Shown here in pieces: positions 9,079 through 17,384 of a stretch of 64,000 nt of DNA. A model generated the notes under the pieces. The model saw nothing but the letters and a program-made list of their open reading frames with translations. It ran no database searches and was not told where the DNA came from. The DNA comes from Bacillus fonticola (GTDB taxonomy: Bacteria; Bacillota; Bacilli; Bacillales; JC228). Position 1 is the stretch's first letter. Every line of letters begins with the position of its first letter. A program made the translations under genes and the position numbers. Location: NCBI RefSeq assembly GCF_012955605.1, contig NZ_CP052135.1, positions 238,001 to 302,000 on the forward strand. The letters are read 5' to 3'.

Positions 9079-10080
9079 GTGAACAAAGTTCGATGGGGAG
9101 TGTTAAGCACAGCTAATATCGCTAGAAAAGCGTTGATTCCTGCCATGATGCAGGCGGTAAATGCTGAGGTGGTTGCGATTGCGAGTTCTAGTGTTGCGAA
9201 AAGAGAGGAAATAGCACGCGAATTTTCTATACCAAAACAATACAACGAGTACGAAGCTCTTTTAAAGGATCCAGAGGTGGATGCTGTGTACATCCCACTT
9301 CCGAACTCGTTACATAAGGAGTGGGTGATGAAAGCCGCTCGTGCGAAAAAGCATGTACTATGTGAGAAGCCTGCCGCTTTGACGGTCGAAGACTTTGATG
9401 AAATGGTGCTTGCATGTGAACAAAATGGTGTTCTATTCATGGAAGCGTTCATGTACCAATTTCATCCGCAGCATTCTAAGGTAAAAGAGTGGATTCAAGC
9501 AGGCGAAATTGGTGAGGTCAAGTGTGTAAACGCCAGCTTCACCTTTGATATAAAAGGAAATGCGAACAACATACGCATGCAAAAATCACTAGGTGGCGGG
9601 TCGCTTTGGGATGTAGGTAGCTATTGTGTTCATGTTATTCGAAATCTACTTGATTCTGAGGCAAGTGAGATTTACGTTCAAGGAAACGTGCCAGCAGAGT
9701 TTGGGGTGGATGTACAGGCGTTAGGTACGATGAAAATGGCAAACGGTGTGCAGGCGCAATTCCATTCAAGCTTTGAACTCCCATTCCATGAAACGTATAC
9801 GGTATTTGGTACAGAAGGGAAAATCACAGTCCCTCATGCTTTCCGCTCGGATCGTTTTGAAGGAGGGAAAGTGTCTGTGACGCTGGAAAAAAGCGATGGG
9901 GAAACGATAACTGAACAGTTGAGTGGTAATCAGTATGAGTTAGAGGTTGGGCATTTTTCAGAGTGCATCCTGGAGGGGAAATTCCCGTCTTATACTGTTG
10001 AGAATACGAGGCAAAATATCGCCACGATACGAGCGGGATATGAATCATTAGCTCGGCACGCACCGGTGAAGTTGCGGTGA
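9079..10080 (+). CDS. Gfo/Idh/MocA family NAD(P)-dependent oxidoreductase
   Basis: A 333-residue dehydrogenase with an N-terminal Rossmann domain (VRWGVLSTANIARKALIPAM, residues 3-22) and the family EKP motif in VLCEKPAAL near residue 95; the C-terminal domain is the usual alpha/beta substrate domain. Such enzymes act on sugars, inositols or related polyols; the substrate is unknown. GTG at 9079 is chosen since GGAGGAGGGG (9063-9072) is its ribosome site; the ATG at 9061 would overlap that site. A strong terminator follows. A broken copy of its last 80 bases lies at 13801-13879. Confidence 0.88.
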   Translation: MNKVRWGVLSTANIARKALIPAMMQAVNAEVVAIASSSVAKREEIAREFSIPKQYNEYEALLKDPEVDAVYIPLPNSLHKEWVMKAARAKKHVLCEKPAALTVEDFDEMVLACEQNGVLFMEAFMYQFHPQHSKVKEWIQAGEIGEVKCVNASFTFDIKGNANNIRMQKSLGGGSLWDVGSYCVHVIRNLLDSEASEIYVQGNVPAEFGVDVQALGTMKMANGVQAQFHSSFELPFHETYTVFGTEGKITVPHAFRSDRFEGGKVSVTLEKSDGETITEQLSGNQYELEVGHFSECILEGKFPSYTVENTRQNIATIRAGYESLARHAPVKLR

Positions 10081-10140
10081 CATAGTTTAGCCAAGCACTA
10101 CAAGACTCAATATAGGTGTGATGAAGTCTCCACACAACAC

Positions 10141-10170
10141 AAAAGACGCTATCTTATGATAGCGTCTTTT
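10141..10170. terminator. Bidirectional-looking terminator after the Gfo/Idh gene
   Basis: AAAAGACGCTATC and GATAGCGTCTTTT form a perfect 13-bp stem with a 4-base loop, A-rich at one end and T-rich at the other. Confidence 0.9.
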
Positions 10171-10176
10171 AAACTA

Positions 10177-10190
10177 CGAACATATGTTCT
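10177..10190. promoter_or_regulatory. LexA (SOS) box-like palindrome
   Basis: CGAACATATGTTCT matches the Bacillus LexA operator core CGAAC-N4-GTTCG except for the last base. It lies 183 bases before the MFS gene start; no convincing promoter overlaps it. Confidence 0.35.
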
Positions 10191-10372
10191 TTATGTGGAG
10201 CATCCAAAGTAAACATGGTATTTGCCCGATATCCATACTATTAGTCTAAAACAAACAAAAATATAAGTCTATACTTAATTTTCAAAAAGATCTACCATGA
10301 GGATACCTGGCCGGGATATTGCGGTAAACATTCGATGGTGTACACGAATGGTTCCTAGAGAAGAGGGGTTCT

Positions 10373-11635
10373 TTGAAGTTACGTGTGTGGGATGTTAATT
10401 TGAAGATTCGACTAACGGGTGAAGCGTTATTTAATTTATTATTTTGGATGTACTTTCCTTTCATTACGGTTTATTTTAGCGCAGCATTAGGCAATCAAAT
10501 CGCTGGTCTGCTGATGACTATCCCACCCCTCGTAGGGATATTTGGGAGCATGGTTGGCGGAGGTTTAGCGGATCGATTAGGTCGCCGTCCTGTCATGTTG
10601 TTAGGTGCTGCCCTTCAGACGATCATGTTTGGAGTGTTCGCGATGTCCACTTCTCATTGGATTGATTATTTCGCGTTTATTGGGATTGGATTAGGAGGGG
10701 CACTTTACAAACCAGCTAGCGATGCGATGGTAGCTGATCTTGTACCTGATGAGGATAGAAAGCAAGTATTCGCCACTTTTGTTACAGCCAAAAACATTGG
10801 AGCTGTATTGGGACCTGCATTAGGCGCTATTTTTTTCTTTCATTACCGAAGCGAGCTATTATGGACCTGTACGATCGTTATGCTAGCCTATTCCATTGCT
10901 ATATTTATAAAAGTTCACGAAACAGTGCCAATACCCACTAAAAAGCCGGCTCGCTTACACGCAATGACATTCTCTGTTAAAGAACAGTGGAAAGGCTATG
11001 GCATCATCTTTCGTGATAAGGTCTTTGTCCTCTATATTTTAGCGGGGGTCTTTTCGATCGTCACGATTATGCAGTTGGATCTGTATTTGGCAGTATATAT
11101 AACGAATTACGTTCCTGCCCAACCACTGTTCACTTGGAATGATTGGTCATACATGCTGACTAGTACAGAGGTTTTGGGCTGGGTGTTGGGATTAAACGGG
11201 CTATTGTTTGTTCTGTTCGTCCTACCTATCACAAAGTGGTTAAAAAGCTGGAGAGATCGAGACGTGTTTATTCTTTCATCGGTCTTGGCTGGATTGGGGA
11301 TGTTTGCAGTTGGATTCACAACAAACATTTGGTTACTGTTTTTCTTCACAATTATATTTACGTTTGGAGAAATCGTGCGTGCCCCGGTGCTAAACAATTT
11401 TGTAAGCTACTATGCTCCTGTGAACGCTAGAGGACAATACATGGGAGCCTCAAATCTACAATTCACGATTGGAAGATTCTTAGCCCCACTGACCGTTTTT
11501 CTATCAGCATGGGTACCTCCATTGGAGATATTTAGTATGATATTAGTCTGTGCGTTAATAAGTATAATTCTTTACATGAAACTATTTAAAATTTATGTGC
11601 AGCGGGACAAGGGGGTAGGTTCGTTGTCCCAGTAA
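10373..11635 (+). CDS. MFS transporter (drug/efflux-type)
   Basis: A 420-residue major facilitator with about 12 hydrophobic spans and the loop 2-3 motif GGGLADRLGRRPVM near residues 64-77. It resembles Bacillus multidrug or sugar efflux MFS proteins, but the substrate cannot be predicted. TTG at 10373 is supported by GAAGAGGGG upstream. Its last codons and stop lie in a palindromic repeat (11604-11664), so the C-terminal tail VQRDKGVGSLSQ is probably repeat-derived. The regulation is unknown; a LexA-like box is 183 bases upstream. Confidence 0.85.
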   Translation: MKLRVWDVNLKIRLTGEALFNLLFWMYFPFITVYFSAALGNQIAGLLMTIPPLVGIFGSMVGGGLADRLGRRPVMLLGAALQTIMFGVFAMSTSHWIDYFAFIGIGLGGALYKPASDAMVADLVPDEDRKQVFATFVTAKNIGAVLGPALGAIFFFHYRSELLWTCTIVMLAYSIAIFIKVHETVPIPTKKPARLHAMTFSVKEQWKGYGIIFRDKVFVLYILAGVFSIVTIMQLDLYLAVYITNYVPAQPLFTWNDWSYMLTSTEVLGWVLGLNGLLFVLFVLPITKWLKSWRDRDVFILSSVLAGLGMFAVGFTTNIWLLFFFTIIFTFGEIVRAPVLNNFVSYYAPVNARGQYMGASNLQFTIGRFLAPLTVFLSAWVPPLEIFSMILVCALISIILYMKLFKIYVQRDKGVGSLSQ

Positions 11636-11664
11636 CAGACGGATGGGACAATGAACCTGTCCCT
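11604..11664. repeat. Palindromic intergenic repeat overlapping the MFS stop
   Basis: AGGTTCGTTGTCCCA (11617-11631) and TGGGACAATGAACCT (11644-11658) pair with one mismatch, with outer GGGACA and GTCCCT blocks. It may also serve as the transcription terminator, although no T run follows. Confidence 0.55.
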
Positions 11665-11696
11665 ATGCCTTGTTTGTAGCAAATTCATTCGAAGGG

Positions 11697-11944
11697 TGAT
11701 TTTCGAACGAATCCCCTTTTTTCCCAAAGGATCACGGGGAATGCTCTTCTGGAGGATAGACAGTCAAACATATAAAACTAGCCTATCCAACGAAGATATT
11801 ACAAGCAGATTACTCAAGCTCGACAGCATTACTTCTCTCGAATGGATCGTACTAATTTGTTTGATGAGAGAAGTAAAGAAGGCTGGGTATCAAGAAGCTA
11901 TCGGTTCCAGTCTTATTAAGGATATAAGGGAAGAGCTTACATAA
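11697..11944 (+). pseudogene. Remnant of a second jetD (3' part, internal deletion)
   Basis: The reading frame translates to FERIPFFPKGSRG joined straight to VFW-like GMLFWRIDSQTYKTSLSNED and on to the gene end. The intact JetD at 24161-25447 has FERLPFFSQRMTG (about 24676) and VVFWRMDSQTYKTSLSNED (about 25243) 530 bases apart. So this piece keeps a short central motif and the last 65 codons but lacks the segment between, including the Toprim-like catalytic core. Bases 11761-11940 align without gaps to 25261-25440 with about 29 differences in 180. Similarity continues past the stop (TAAGATGGCAGTAATCAA in both places). The fragment has no start or ribosome site. Confidence 0.85.
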
Positions 11945-12037
11945 GATGGCAGTAATCAATAAGGAACGGGAGGTGACAGGCCCACATGATCAGTCTTGCA
12001 AAGCTTTAATAAGCTACTTTTAAAGGAGCTGATGAAA

Positions 12038-13507
12038 ATGACAGGGAATATTATTATAAAAAAATTATCATTTAGGTACTTATCAATGGTTAAGCCTCTT
12101 TTTGAAAATGTAAATATTAACATTAATGAAAGTTGGAAGTTGGGACTTGTCGGTAGAAATGGTAGAGGAAAAACAACCTTTTTAAAAATCCTTTTAAACC
12201 AGCTGGAGTATGAAGGTACTCTACAATCAACTTTAGACTTCAAATACTTCCCATTATATCCGGGTACTCATGAAGATTTAACTGCGCAGGAAGTGCTACT
12301 GAAACAAAATCCGTATATAGAAACTTGGCAAATTGAACGTGAGTTAACGTATATGGATTTACCGCTCGATGTATTAGGTAAGAAATTTAATGTATTGAGC
12401 GGCGGCGAACAAACAAAATTGTTACTTATTGAGCTATTTTTAAATGAAAATTCATTTCCTTTGATCGATGAACCGACGAATAATTTAGATTTGCACGGCA
12501 GGCAAATCGTTGGTCAATATTTAAATAATAAAAAAGGATTTATTGTCATCAGCCATGATGAGTACTTTTTAAATCAGTTTGTTGATCATGTCCTGGCCAT
12601 CAATAAAGAGAATATTGACCTCATTACTGGAAATATTGATACCTGGAAATATGAAAAAGCAAATGCAGATATGCTGTCTGAAGAAAGAAATTCCAATCTA
12701 AAAGCTGAGATTAAACGATTGAATGAAGTCTCAAGACAAGTGGGTAGTTGGGGGATAAAAAGGGAAAATAGTACGAAGGATGCTGCGGAAAGACGCTTAG
12801 CAGCGAAACAGATGAAAAGATCTAAAGCAATTAAAAAAAGAACAGAAGAGATGATTGAAGAAAAGCAAAGTCTTATTAATAATATCGAAAATGTTTCTGA
12901 TCTTAAAATGATTGTTGAACAGCCTAGAAAACAGGTTTTGTTCTTTCGTGATTTTTCAATTTTAAGAGACGGGATACCTCTTTTTAAACCAATCAATGTG
13001 GATGTATATCCAACTGATCGATTCTTTATTGAAGGGAAAAATGGTGTCGGTAAATCTACTTTATTAAATTTTATACTTGGGAAAGAGCAGTTAGAAACGA
13101 TTGGTGAATACAGAATTCAACTACCTGAACATCTATCGATTCTGAGTCAAAAAAATCAAGAGGACGCAGACTATTCTTCATTTATCAAACAATTATCTTC
13201 GAAAGAAAAAGAAGAATATTGGCATCTGTTACATCAACTAGGTACCCAGCGATCCAGTTTTTCGGATAAATCAAGTAAAGATTGGAGCTCTGGTGAACAG
13301 AAAAAAGTATTTTTAGCTGATGCACTACTAGGAAATAACGAGTTATTTATTTGGGACGAGGTAACCAATTACCTAGATATTATGGTTATTAACCAGCTGA
13401 TTGATGCCATCAAGAAAAATGAGCCAACCATGATTGGTGTTGATCATAATGAATATTTCGTTAATGCAATAGCTACTAAAAAGATAGAATTAACAACTTC
13501 TTTTTGA
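12038..13507 (+). CDS. Lsa-like ABC-F ribosomal protection protein
   Basis: A 489-residue tandem ATPase without membrane domains. First cassette: Walker A GRNGRGKTT (near residue 38), LSGGEQTK signature, Walker B FPLIDEPTNNLDL and SHDEYF. A charged linker follows (about 200-295). The second cassette has GKNGVGKST, WSSGEQKK, FIWDEVTNYLDI and a VDHNEYF switch. Length and motifs look like the Lsa/Vga group of ABC-F proteins, which eject lincosamides, pleuromutilins and streptogramin A from the ribosome; whether it confers resistance here is inference. ATG at 12038 has AAAGGAG 9 bases upstream; earlier in-frame ATGs are badly spaced. AT-richer than its neighbours and sitting among gene debris, it may be acquired. 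Confidence 0.82.
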   Translation: MTGNIIIKKLSFRYLSMVKPLFENVNININESWKLGLVGRNGRGKTTFLKILLNQLEYEGTLQSTLDFKYFPLYPGTHEDLTAQEVLLKQNPYIETWQIERELTYMDLPLDVLGKKFNVLSGGEQTKLLLIELFLNENSFPLIDEPTNNLDLHGRQIVGQYLNNKKGFIVISHDEYFLNQFVDHVLAINKENIDLITGNIDTWKYEKANADMLSEERNSNLKAEIKRLNEVSRQVGSWGIKRENSTKDAAERRLAAKQMKRSKAIKKRTEEMIEEKQSLINNIENVSDLKMIVEQPRKQVLFFRDFSILRDGIPLFKPINVDVYPTDRFFIEGKNGVGKSTLLNFILGKEQLETIGEYRIQLPEHLSILSQKNQEDADYSSFIKQLSSKEKEEYWHLLHQLGTQRSSFSDKSSKDWSSGEQKKVFLADALLGNNELFIWDEVTNYLDIMVINQLIDAIKKNEPTMIGVDHNEYFVNAIATKKIELTTSF

Positions 13508-13586
13508 ATATTTTAATAACCGTTTAGGGTTGCCTCCAGTAAAAGTGCACATCCTTTCGCCCCCTATTAATTAGAAGGAAAAAGAT

Positions 13587-13795
13587 ATGTGTGGAATTGT
13601 GGTTGTACTTTGGGAATATAGATACGAAGGAAATTTTACTAAAGGACTTGAAAAGCTAGAATACCGGGGATACGACTCAGCAGGGATTGCCGTTCAAGAA
13701 ATGCATTGGGTGTTCAGGTTTTTAAGGAAAAGGGTCAAATCGCCAATTTACGTGCGAGTGTCGATGGTTCAGTTTTCGGGAAGTGACGGAACCAT
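13587..13795 (+). pseudogene. 5' fragment of glmS (frameshifted)
   Basis: It starts MCGIV and contains KGLEKLEYRGYDSAGIAVQ, the N-terminal glutaminase signature of glucosamine-6-phosphate synthase, with a ribosome site (AGAAGGAAAAAG) before the ATG. Two frame changes are visible: GNIDTKEILLKGLEKL is read in one frame before a shift, and VQVFKEKGQIANLRASVD is only found in a different frame. Only about 65 of the usual 600 codons remain. The catalytic Cys2 is kept, but no function is possible. Confidence 0.9.
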
Positions 13796-13800
13796 CTGAT

Positions 13801-13879
13801 TTATACTGTTGAGAATACGAGGAGAAATATTGCCACGCTACAAGCGGGATGCGAATCATTAGCTCGGTACGCCCCGGTT
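13801..13879 (+). pseudogene. 3' fragment of the Gfo/Idh oxidoreductase gene
   Basis: Bases 13802-13879 align without gaps to 9991-10068 with about 10 differences in 78. The piece corresponds to the last 25 or so codons of the oxidoreductase 3.7 kb upstream. It abuts the glmS fragment directly and is in the same direction as the intact gene. Confidence 0.85.
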
Positions 13880-14012
13880 ATTTTTTCTATATTTAAAACT
13901 TGAAAGTTATGCAACAACCTATTTGCAATTCTACGGAAAAGATAGATTATATGAGTCGGTAAATAACTTCATTAGAACTATTGTTTGACAAAAATTTAAG
14001 GAGAGATAAACA

Positions 14013-14768
14013 ATGAATCTAGGCACTCCAATAGCCATAGGAAATACAGCAAAAATCTATCTTCACGAGAACAGGATTGTCAAAGTATTTAACGACTATT
14101 TGCCGGATACGGAATCTTCATATGAAGCAGATAAGCAAAAATATGCCTATTCGTTTGGACTTTCTGTACCTAAAATATTGGATGTCACGAAAATAGACGG
14201 AAAACAAGCTATAATAATGGAATATATTAAGGGTAAAACAATAGGTGATATACTATCCGAAAACATGGAACAAGCGGAATATTACATGAATATTTCCGTT
14301 GATATACAACAAAGGATCCATATGATTGCTGCTGATACTCTTGAACCCATGTCTGGAAAATTAAGCCGGCAAATTGAATCAGCCCATAATTTAGATAAAA
14401 GACATAAGTCTGCTTTAATAAAAAGATTGGATAAGATGACTTTTGAGAAAAGGCTCTGTCATGGAGATTACCATTTGTACAACTTAATTCTGTCAGATGA
14501 TAACAACAAGGTGACAATAATAGATTGGATTGACTCCAGTGCAGGAGATATACGTGCCGACGTATATCGCACGTATCTTTTGTATTCACAGTTTTCGGTT
14601 GAATTAGCCGATATGTATTTGCATCTTTACTCTAAGAAAAGCGGTTTGTCGAAAGGTGAAATTTTCCAATGGGCTCCGATCATTGCCGGGGCGAGATTGT
14701 CTGAAAGTGTAGTATCAGAAAAATCGGAACACCTTATGGAGATAGTAAATTATTACTGTCCCTTATAA
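14013..14768 (+). CDS. Aminoglycoside phosphotransferase (APH/ChoK) family kinase
   Basis: A 251-residue small-molecule kinase with a protein-kinase-like fold. The catalytic loop is LCHGDYHLYNLIL (near residue 150) and the metal-binding motif is IIDWIDSSAGD. An IIMEYIKGKTI segment marks the hinge. The family includes antibiotic kinases as well as kinases for choline, homoserine and sugars, so resistance should not be assumed. The ATG follows AAGGAGAGATAAAC. It is followed 57 bases later by a NUDIX gene, perhaps in one transcript. Confidence 0.8.
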   Translation: MNLGTPIAIGNTAKIYLHENRIVKVFNDYLPDTESSYEADKQKYAYSFGLSVPKILDVTKIDGKQAIIMEYIKGKTIGDILSENMEQAEYYMNISVDIQQRIHMIAADTLEPMSGKLSRQIESAHNLDKRHKSALIKRLDKMTFEKRLCHGDYHLYNLILSDDNNKVTIIDWIDSSAGDIRADVYRTYLLYSQFSVELADMYLHLYSKKSGLSKGEIFQWAPIIAGARLSESVVSEKSEHLMEIVNYYCPL

Positions 14769-14824
14769 CGATCGATTGAGTGCTAATGGAAAAATTATTA
14801 ACTAAATATACAAGGAGGGCCGAA

Positions 14825-15286
14825 ATGGGAATTAGAAACTCTGCAAAAGCAATTATAATAAATAGCGGCAAGGTTTTACTGACAAAGAATCAAGATAAAG
14901 AAGGGTATTTTTATCTTTGTCCTGGTGGTGGTCAAGAACACGGTGAAACACTACATGATACCTTAAAAAGAGAGTGTATCGAAGAGGTTGGATACCAAAT
15001 AGAAATCGGGGAACTCCTACACATACGAGAGTATATAGGAAAGAATCACGAGTATACAGCTTTTGACTTTAATGTTCATCAAGTTGAATATTACTTTGTT
15101 TGTGAATTGAAAGATGAAAACAACTATATAGAACCTAATACCCCTGATAGTCATCAGGTAGGGATAGAATGGGTACATATTGACCATTTATTGCAATACA
15201 GGTTATATCCGAAAGAGATAAGAAGATATATAGTTAAATTTGTTAACAATGAAAAGTCTCCCGTGTATCTGGGGGATGTTAATTAG
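14825..15286 (+). CDS. NUDIX hydrolase
   Basis: A 153-residue hydrolase of nucleoside diphosphates linked to other groups. The NUDIX box is complete: GGGQEHGETLHDTLKRECIE then EVGY, fitting GX5EX7REUXEEXGU. The substrate is unknown. The start chosen is ATG 14825 behind AAGGAGGG; an ATG-led frame from 14780 would add 15 residues without a ribosome site. It follows the APH-like kinase and both are typical small accessory genes. Confidence 0.87.
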   Translation: MGIRNSAKAIIINSGKVLLTKNQDKEGYFYLCPGGGQEHGETLHDTLKRECIEEVGYQIEIGELLHIREYIGKNHEYTAFDFNVHQVEYYFVCELKDENNYIEPNTPDSHQVGIEWVHIDHLLQYRLYPKEIRRYIVKFVNNEKSPVYLGDVN

Positions 15287-15338
15287 AGGCAATTGATTTC
15301 GTATTCAAGGAGTGAGAGTTTAAGAGGGGTTGATATGA

Positions 15339-16358
15339 GTGATTGAAGAGTTGCGAAATAAGATAGATAAATTGTCAGGTAGTGAAGCAAAGTCATTGTT
15401 ATTAAACACGGCGGTATGGTTACAAACCATACTAGAGTCAAATAACTCCCAAGAACAAAAAGACGAAGAGTTGAAGGCTCTTTACGAGAAAGTGGCTAAC
15501 TACTCTCAAATAAAAAACGACATACAAAGAAAAAGGAATTATCATACAATACATATTGTTTGTGGTGAATCACCAGCTGGATCATTAATGGTGGGACTGG
15601 AACATGGTCATCGAGTGATAGGATTTCCCGATTTCTTTGCAGTAGGACCAGTTAGGGAGCTTCATATGGAAGAAGGACTTCAGAATCGTTACGCATGGTT
15701 AAAGGATCATATTAATATTCCTATGGATTTCATAGAAAAAGAATATGAGATTCGGTTTCGCAATACGCTTGAGCAATTACGAGAAATTCCTGAAAATGTC
15801 CCTATTGTTCTTTGGACTGCTGAAAATGCAAGCGAGCAGGTAGGAATTAGGTTCTTTCTTCACTTTTTACAGGAAAAAACTAACGAGGTTTTTCTAATTA
15901 ATACTTCTTTAGCTTTTCAAGAGCTATACAATACGAAGGAAGTTCAGTATTTTGTCCACACAGGAGAAGTTCATCCAGAAAAGTTAAGAACTATTTATGA
16001 ACAGAAACGAAATAGTCCAATGACTGATGAAGAGAAAAATCAACTTCAAAAAGAATGGGCGGAGCTATCTGAAACTAAAGAGGTTTTACGTGTATTGAAA
16101 AAGGATGCGATTCAGAGCGTTCCTGAAAATTACTATGATCATCATTTGGTAACTACTGCTCAAAAGCTACACGCAAAAAGGGGCAAGGAAGATTTTATAA
16201 AGTCGGCTAGAATCATTGGCGAAGTGTACGGCGAATTGGCAGGTAATGTAGATGATTCTTTCTTGGAATATAGGCTAAGATGCCTGATTTATGACGGTGT
16301 CTTTGAAATAAGGGGTATTCCTAAAGGTATGAGGTATTACAGTGTGAGGTTGAGGTAG
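15339..16358 (+). CDS. DUF1835 / DUF3658 domain protein
   Basis: A 339-residue cytosolic protein. After a helical N-terminal region (1-65) comes a DUF1835 domain beginning HIVCGESPAGSLMVGL and including FFAVGPVRELH, then a C-terminal DUF3658-like domain with YYDHHLVTTA and ARIIGEVYGEL. The function of the family is unknown. GTG at 15339 is favoured by AAGAGGGG nine bases upstream. It lies between the NUDIX gene and the second Uma2 gene with no shared operon signal. Confidence 0.75.
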   Translation: MIEELRNKIDKLSGSEAKSLLLNTAVWLQTILESNNSQEQKDEELKALYEKVANYSQIKNDIQRKRNYHTIHIVCGESPAGSLMVGLEHGHRVIGFPDFFAVGPVRELHMEEGLQNRYAWLKDHINIPMDFIEKEYEIRFRNTLEQLREIPENVPIVLWTAENASEQVGIRFFLHFLQEKTNEVFLINTSLAFQELYNTKEVQYFVHTGEVHPEKLRTIYEQKRNSPMTDEEKNQLQKEWAELSETKEVLRVLKKDAIQSVPENYYDHHLVTTAQKLHAKRGKEDFIKSARIIGEVYGELAGNVDDSFLEYRLRCLIYDGVFEIRGIPKGMRYYSVRLR

Positions 16359-16491
16359 TTTGGAGAGTTGTATGTCATTGATTATAGTAATCGGTCTTTG
16401 TGGAGTATTACTAGTTATGTGATCTCTATTCTTTAGAATTTGAAAAGTGGTAAGATAAGGATAGTATATCAATATGTGAGGAGTGGTTGGC

Positions 16492-17058
16492 TTGGGTCTG
16501 TATCGCACCGGTTTTGTTTCACTAGATGAGTACTTTCAAATTCGAGAAAATAGCGAGGAGTTATTAGAGTATATAGATGGGTTTGTTTATATGTCACCAT
16601 CGCTATCGACGAAACACCAGAGAATTTCAAGGAAGCTCCTCATTCAGTTCGATACGTTTCTTAACCAGAAACCTTGCGAGGTATTTCATGCTCCATTTGA
16701 TATAGAATTGAAAAATGAGAACATGGAAGGTACAAAAATTGTCATTCCAGATATTAGTGTTATTTGTGACAAGAGTGGTTTTACTGATACCAAGTACGTA
16801 GGCGTTCCGGACCTTGTCGTTGAAATTCTTAGTCCATCGAACCAATCCCATGACTTAATTACAAAATTGAATCTTTATATGAAATATGGTGTCAAAGAGT
16901 ATTGGATTATAAACCCGATGCTTCATACAGTAACTGTCTACTCACTCAATGATGATGACATGTACGAACAACATGATATAAAAACAGAAATTGGAAAGGT
17001 TACATCTAAGTTCTTAAATGGATTCGGAGTTGACGTAGAATTTATTTTTAATGAGTAA
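16492..17058 (+). CDS. Uma2 family (DUF820) nuclease-like protein, second copy
   Basis: A 188-residue protein with the same fold markers as the gene at 6.6 kb: LEYIDGFVYMSPS, VIPDISVICD, DLVVEILSPSN and KYGVKEYWIINP, so Asp, Glu and Lys of the PD-(D/E)XK site are kept. The two copies differ a lot, so they are old paralogues or separate acquisitions. TTG at 16492 is preferred with GAGGAG at 16478-16483; the GTG at 16483 overlaps that site. Its position just before the Wadjet operon is suggestive of a defence-rich stretch but does not show a link. Confidence 0.83.
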   Translation: MGLYRTGFVSLDEYFQIRENSEELLEYIDGFVYMSPSLSTKHQRISRKLLIQFDTFLNQKPCEVFHAPFDIELKNENMEGTKIVIPDISVICDKSGFTDTKYVGVPDLVVEILSPSNQSHDLITKLNLYMKYGVKEYWIINPMLHTVTVYSLNDDDMYEQHDIKTEIGKVTSKFLNGFGVDVEFIFNE

Positions 17059-17103
17059 ATTACCTTTTCTCCTGAAAGTATCTCTCCTTTTGGCAACCAT
17101 TTT

Positions 17104-17123
17104 GGGTGGTGATAGGTACCACC
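17104..17123. repeat. Partial GGCACC-core intergenic repeat
   Basis: GGGTGGTGATAGGTACCACC is a half-element; compare GGGTAGTGATAGGCACCGCC near 63550. It folds on itself (GGTGGT with ACCACC). Confidence 0.45.
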
Positions 17124-17144
17124 TGATAATCCAAAAATAACATT

Positions 17145-17170
17145 GCGCTTCCTTTTGTCAAAGGAGGCGC
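17145..17170. terminator. Stem-loop, possible terminator before the Wadjet operon
   Basis: GCGCTTCCTTT pairs with AAAGGAGGCGC (11 bp, one G-U) around a 4-base loop. The following CTTTCCTTAGTTTT is a weak T tract. Together with the partial repeat at 17104 it is the main content of the 326-base gap between the second Uma2 gene and jetA. Confidence 0.5.
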
Positions 17171-17330
17171 CTTTCCTTAGTTTTGGATATCCTCAATTTT
17201 CCATTCCGTGCCGTTCTCTTACATAGATCGGACCTTAACGCTTTATGTGTAGAGTAAATAAATTGTAGATTACGTGCACCTTTCCCCCTAGGCTTCAAAT
17301 AATCCCTCCCTCACCAAATCTTTCCATCAT

Positions 17331-17359
17331 TTTATCTCCCTTGCCCTTTCTTATATAAT
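17331..17359 (+). promoter_or_regulatory. Putative promoter of the Wadjet operon
   Basis: A perfect TATAAT (17354-17359) is preceded at 17 bases by a poor -35 (TTTATC, 17331-17336). The predicted start, near 17366, is about 19 bases before the first jetA ATG. Confidence 0.4.
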
Positions 17360-17384
17360 AGTAGGTATAGAATCTAAAACTAGG

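Noticed and set aside
14013..14768. Calling the APH-family kinase an aminoglycoside resistance gene
   Set aside because: The catalytic motifs define only the superfamily; no specific resistance subgroup could be recognised.
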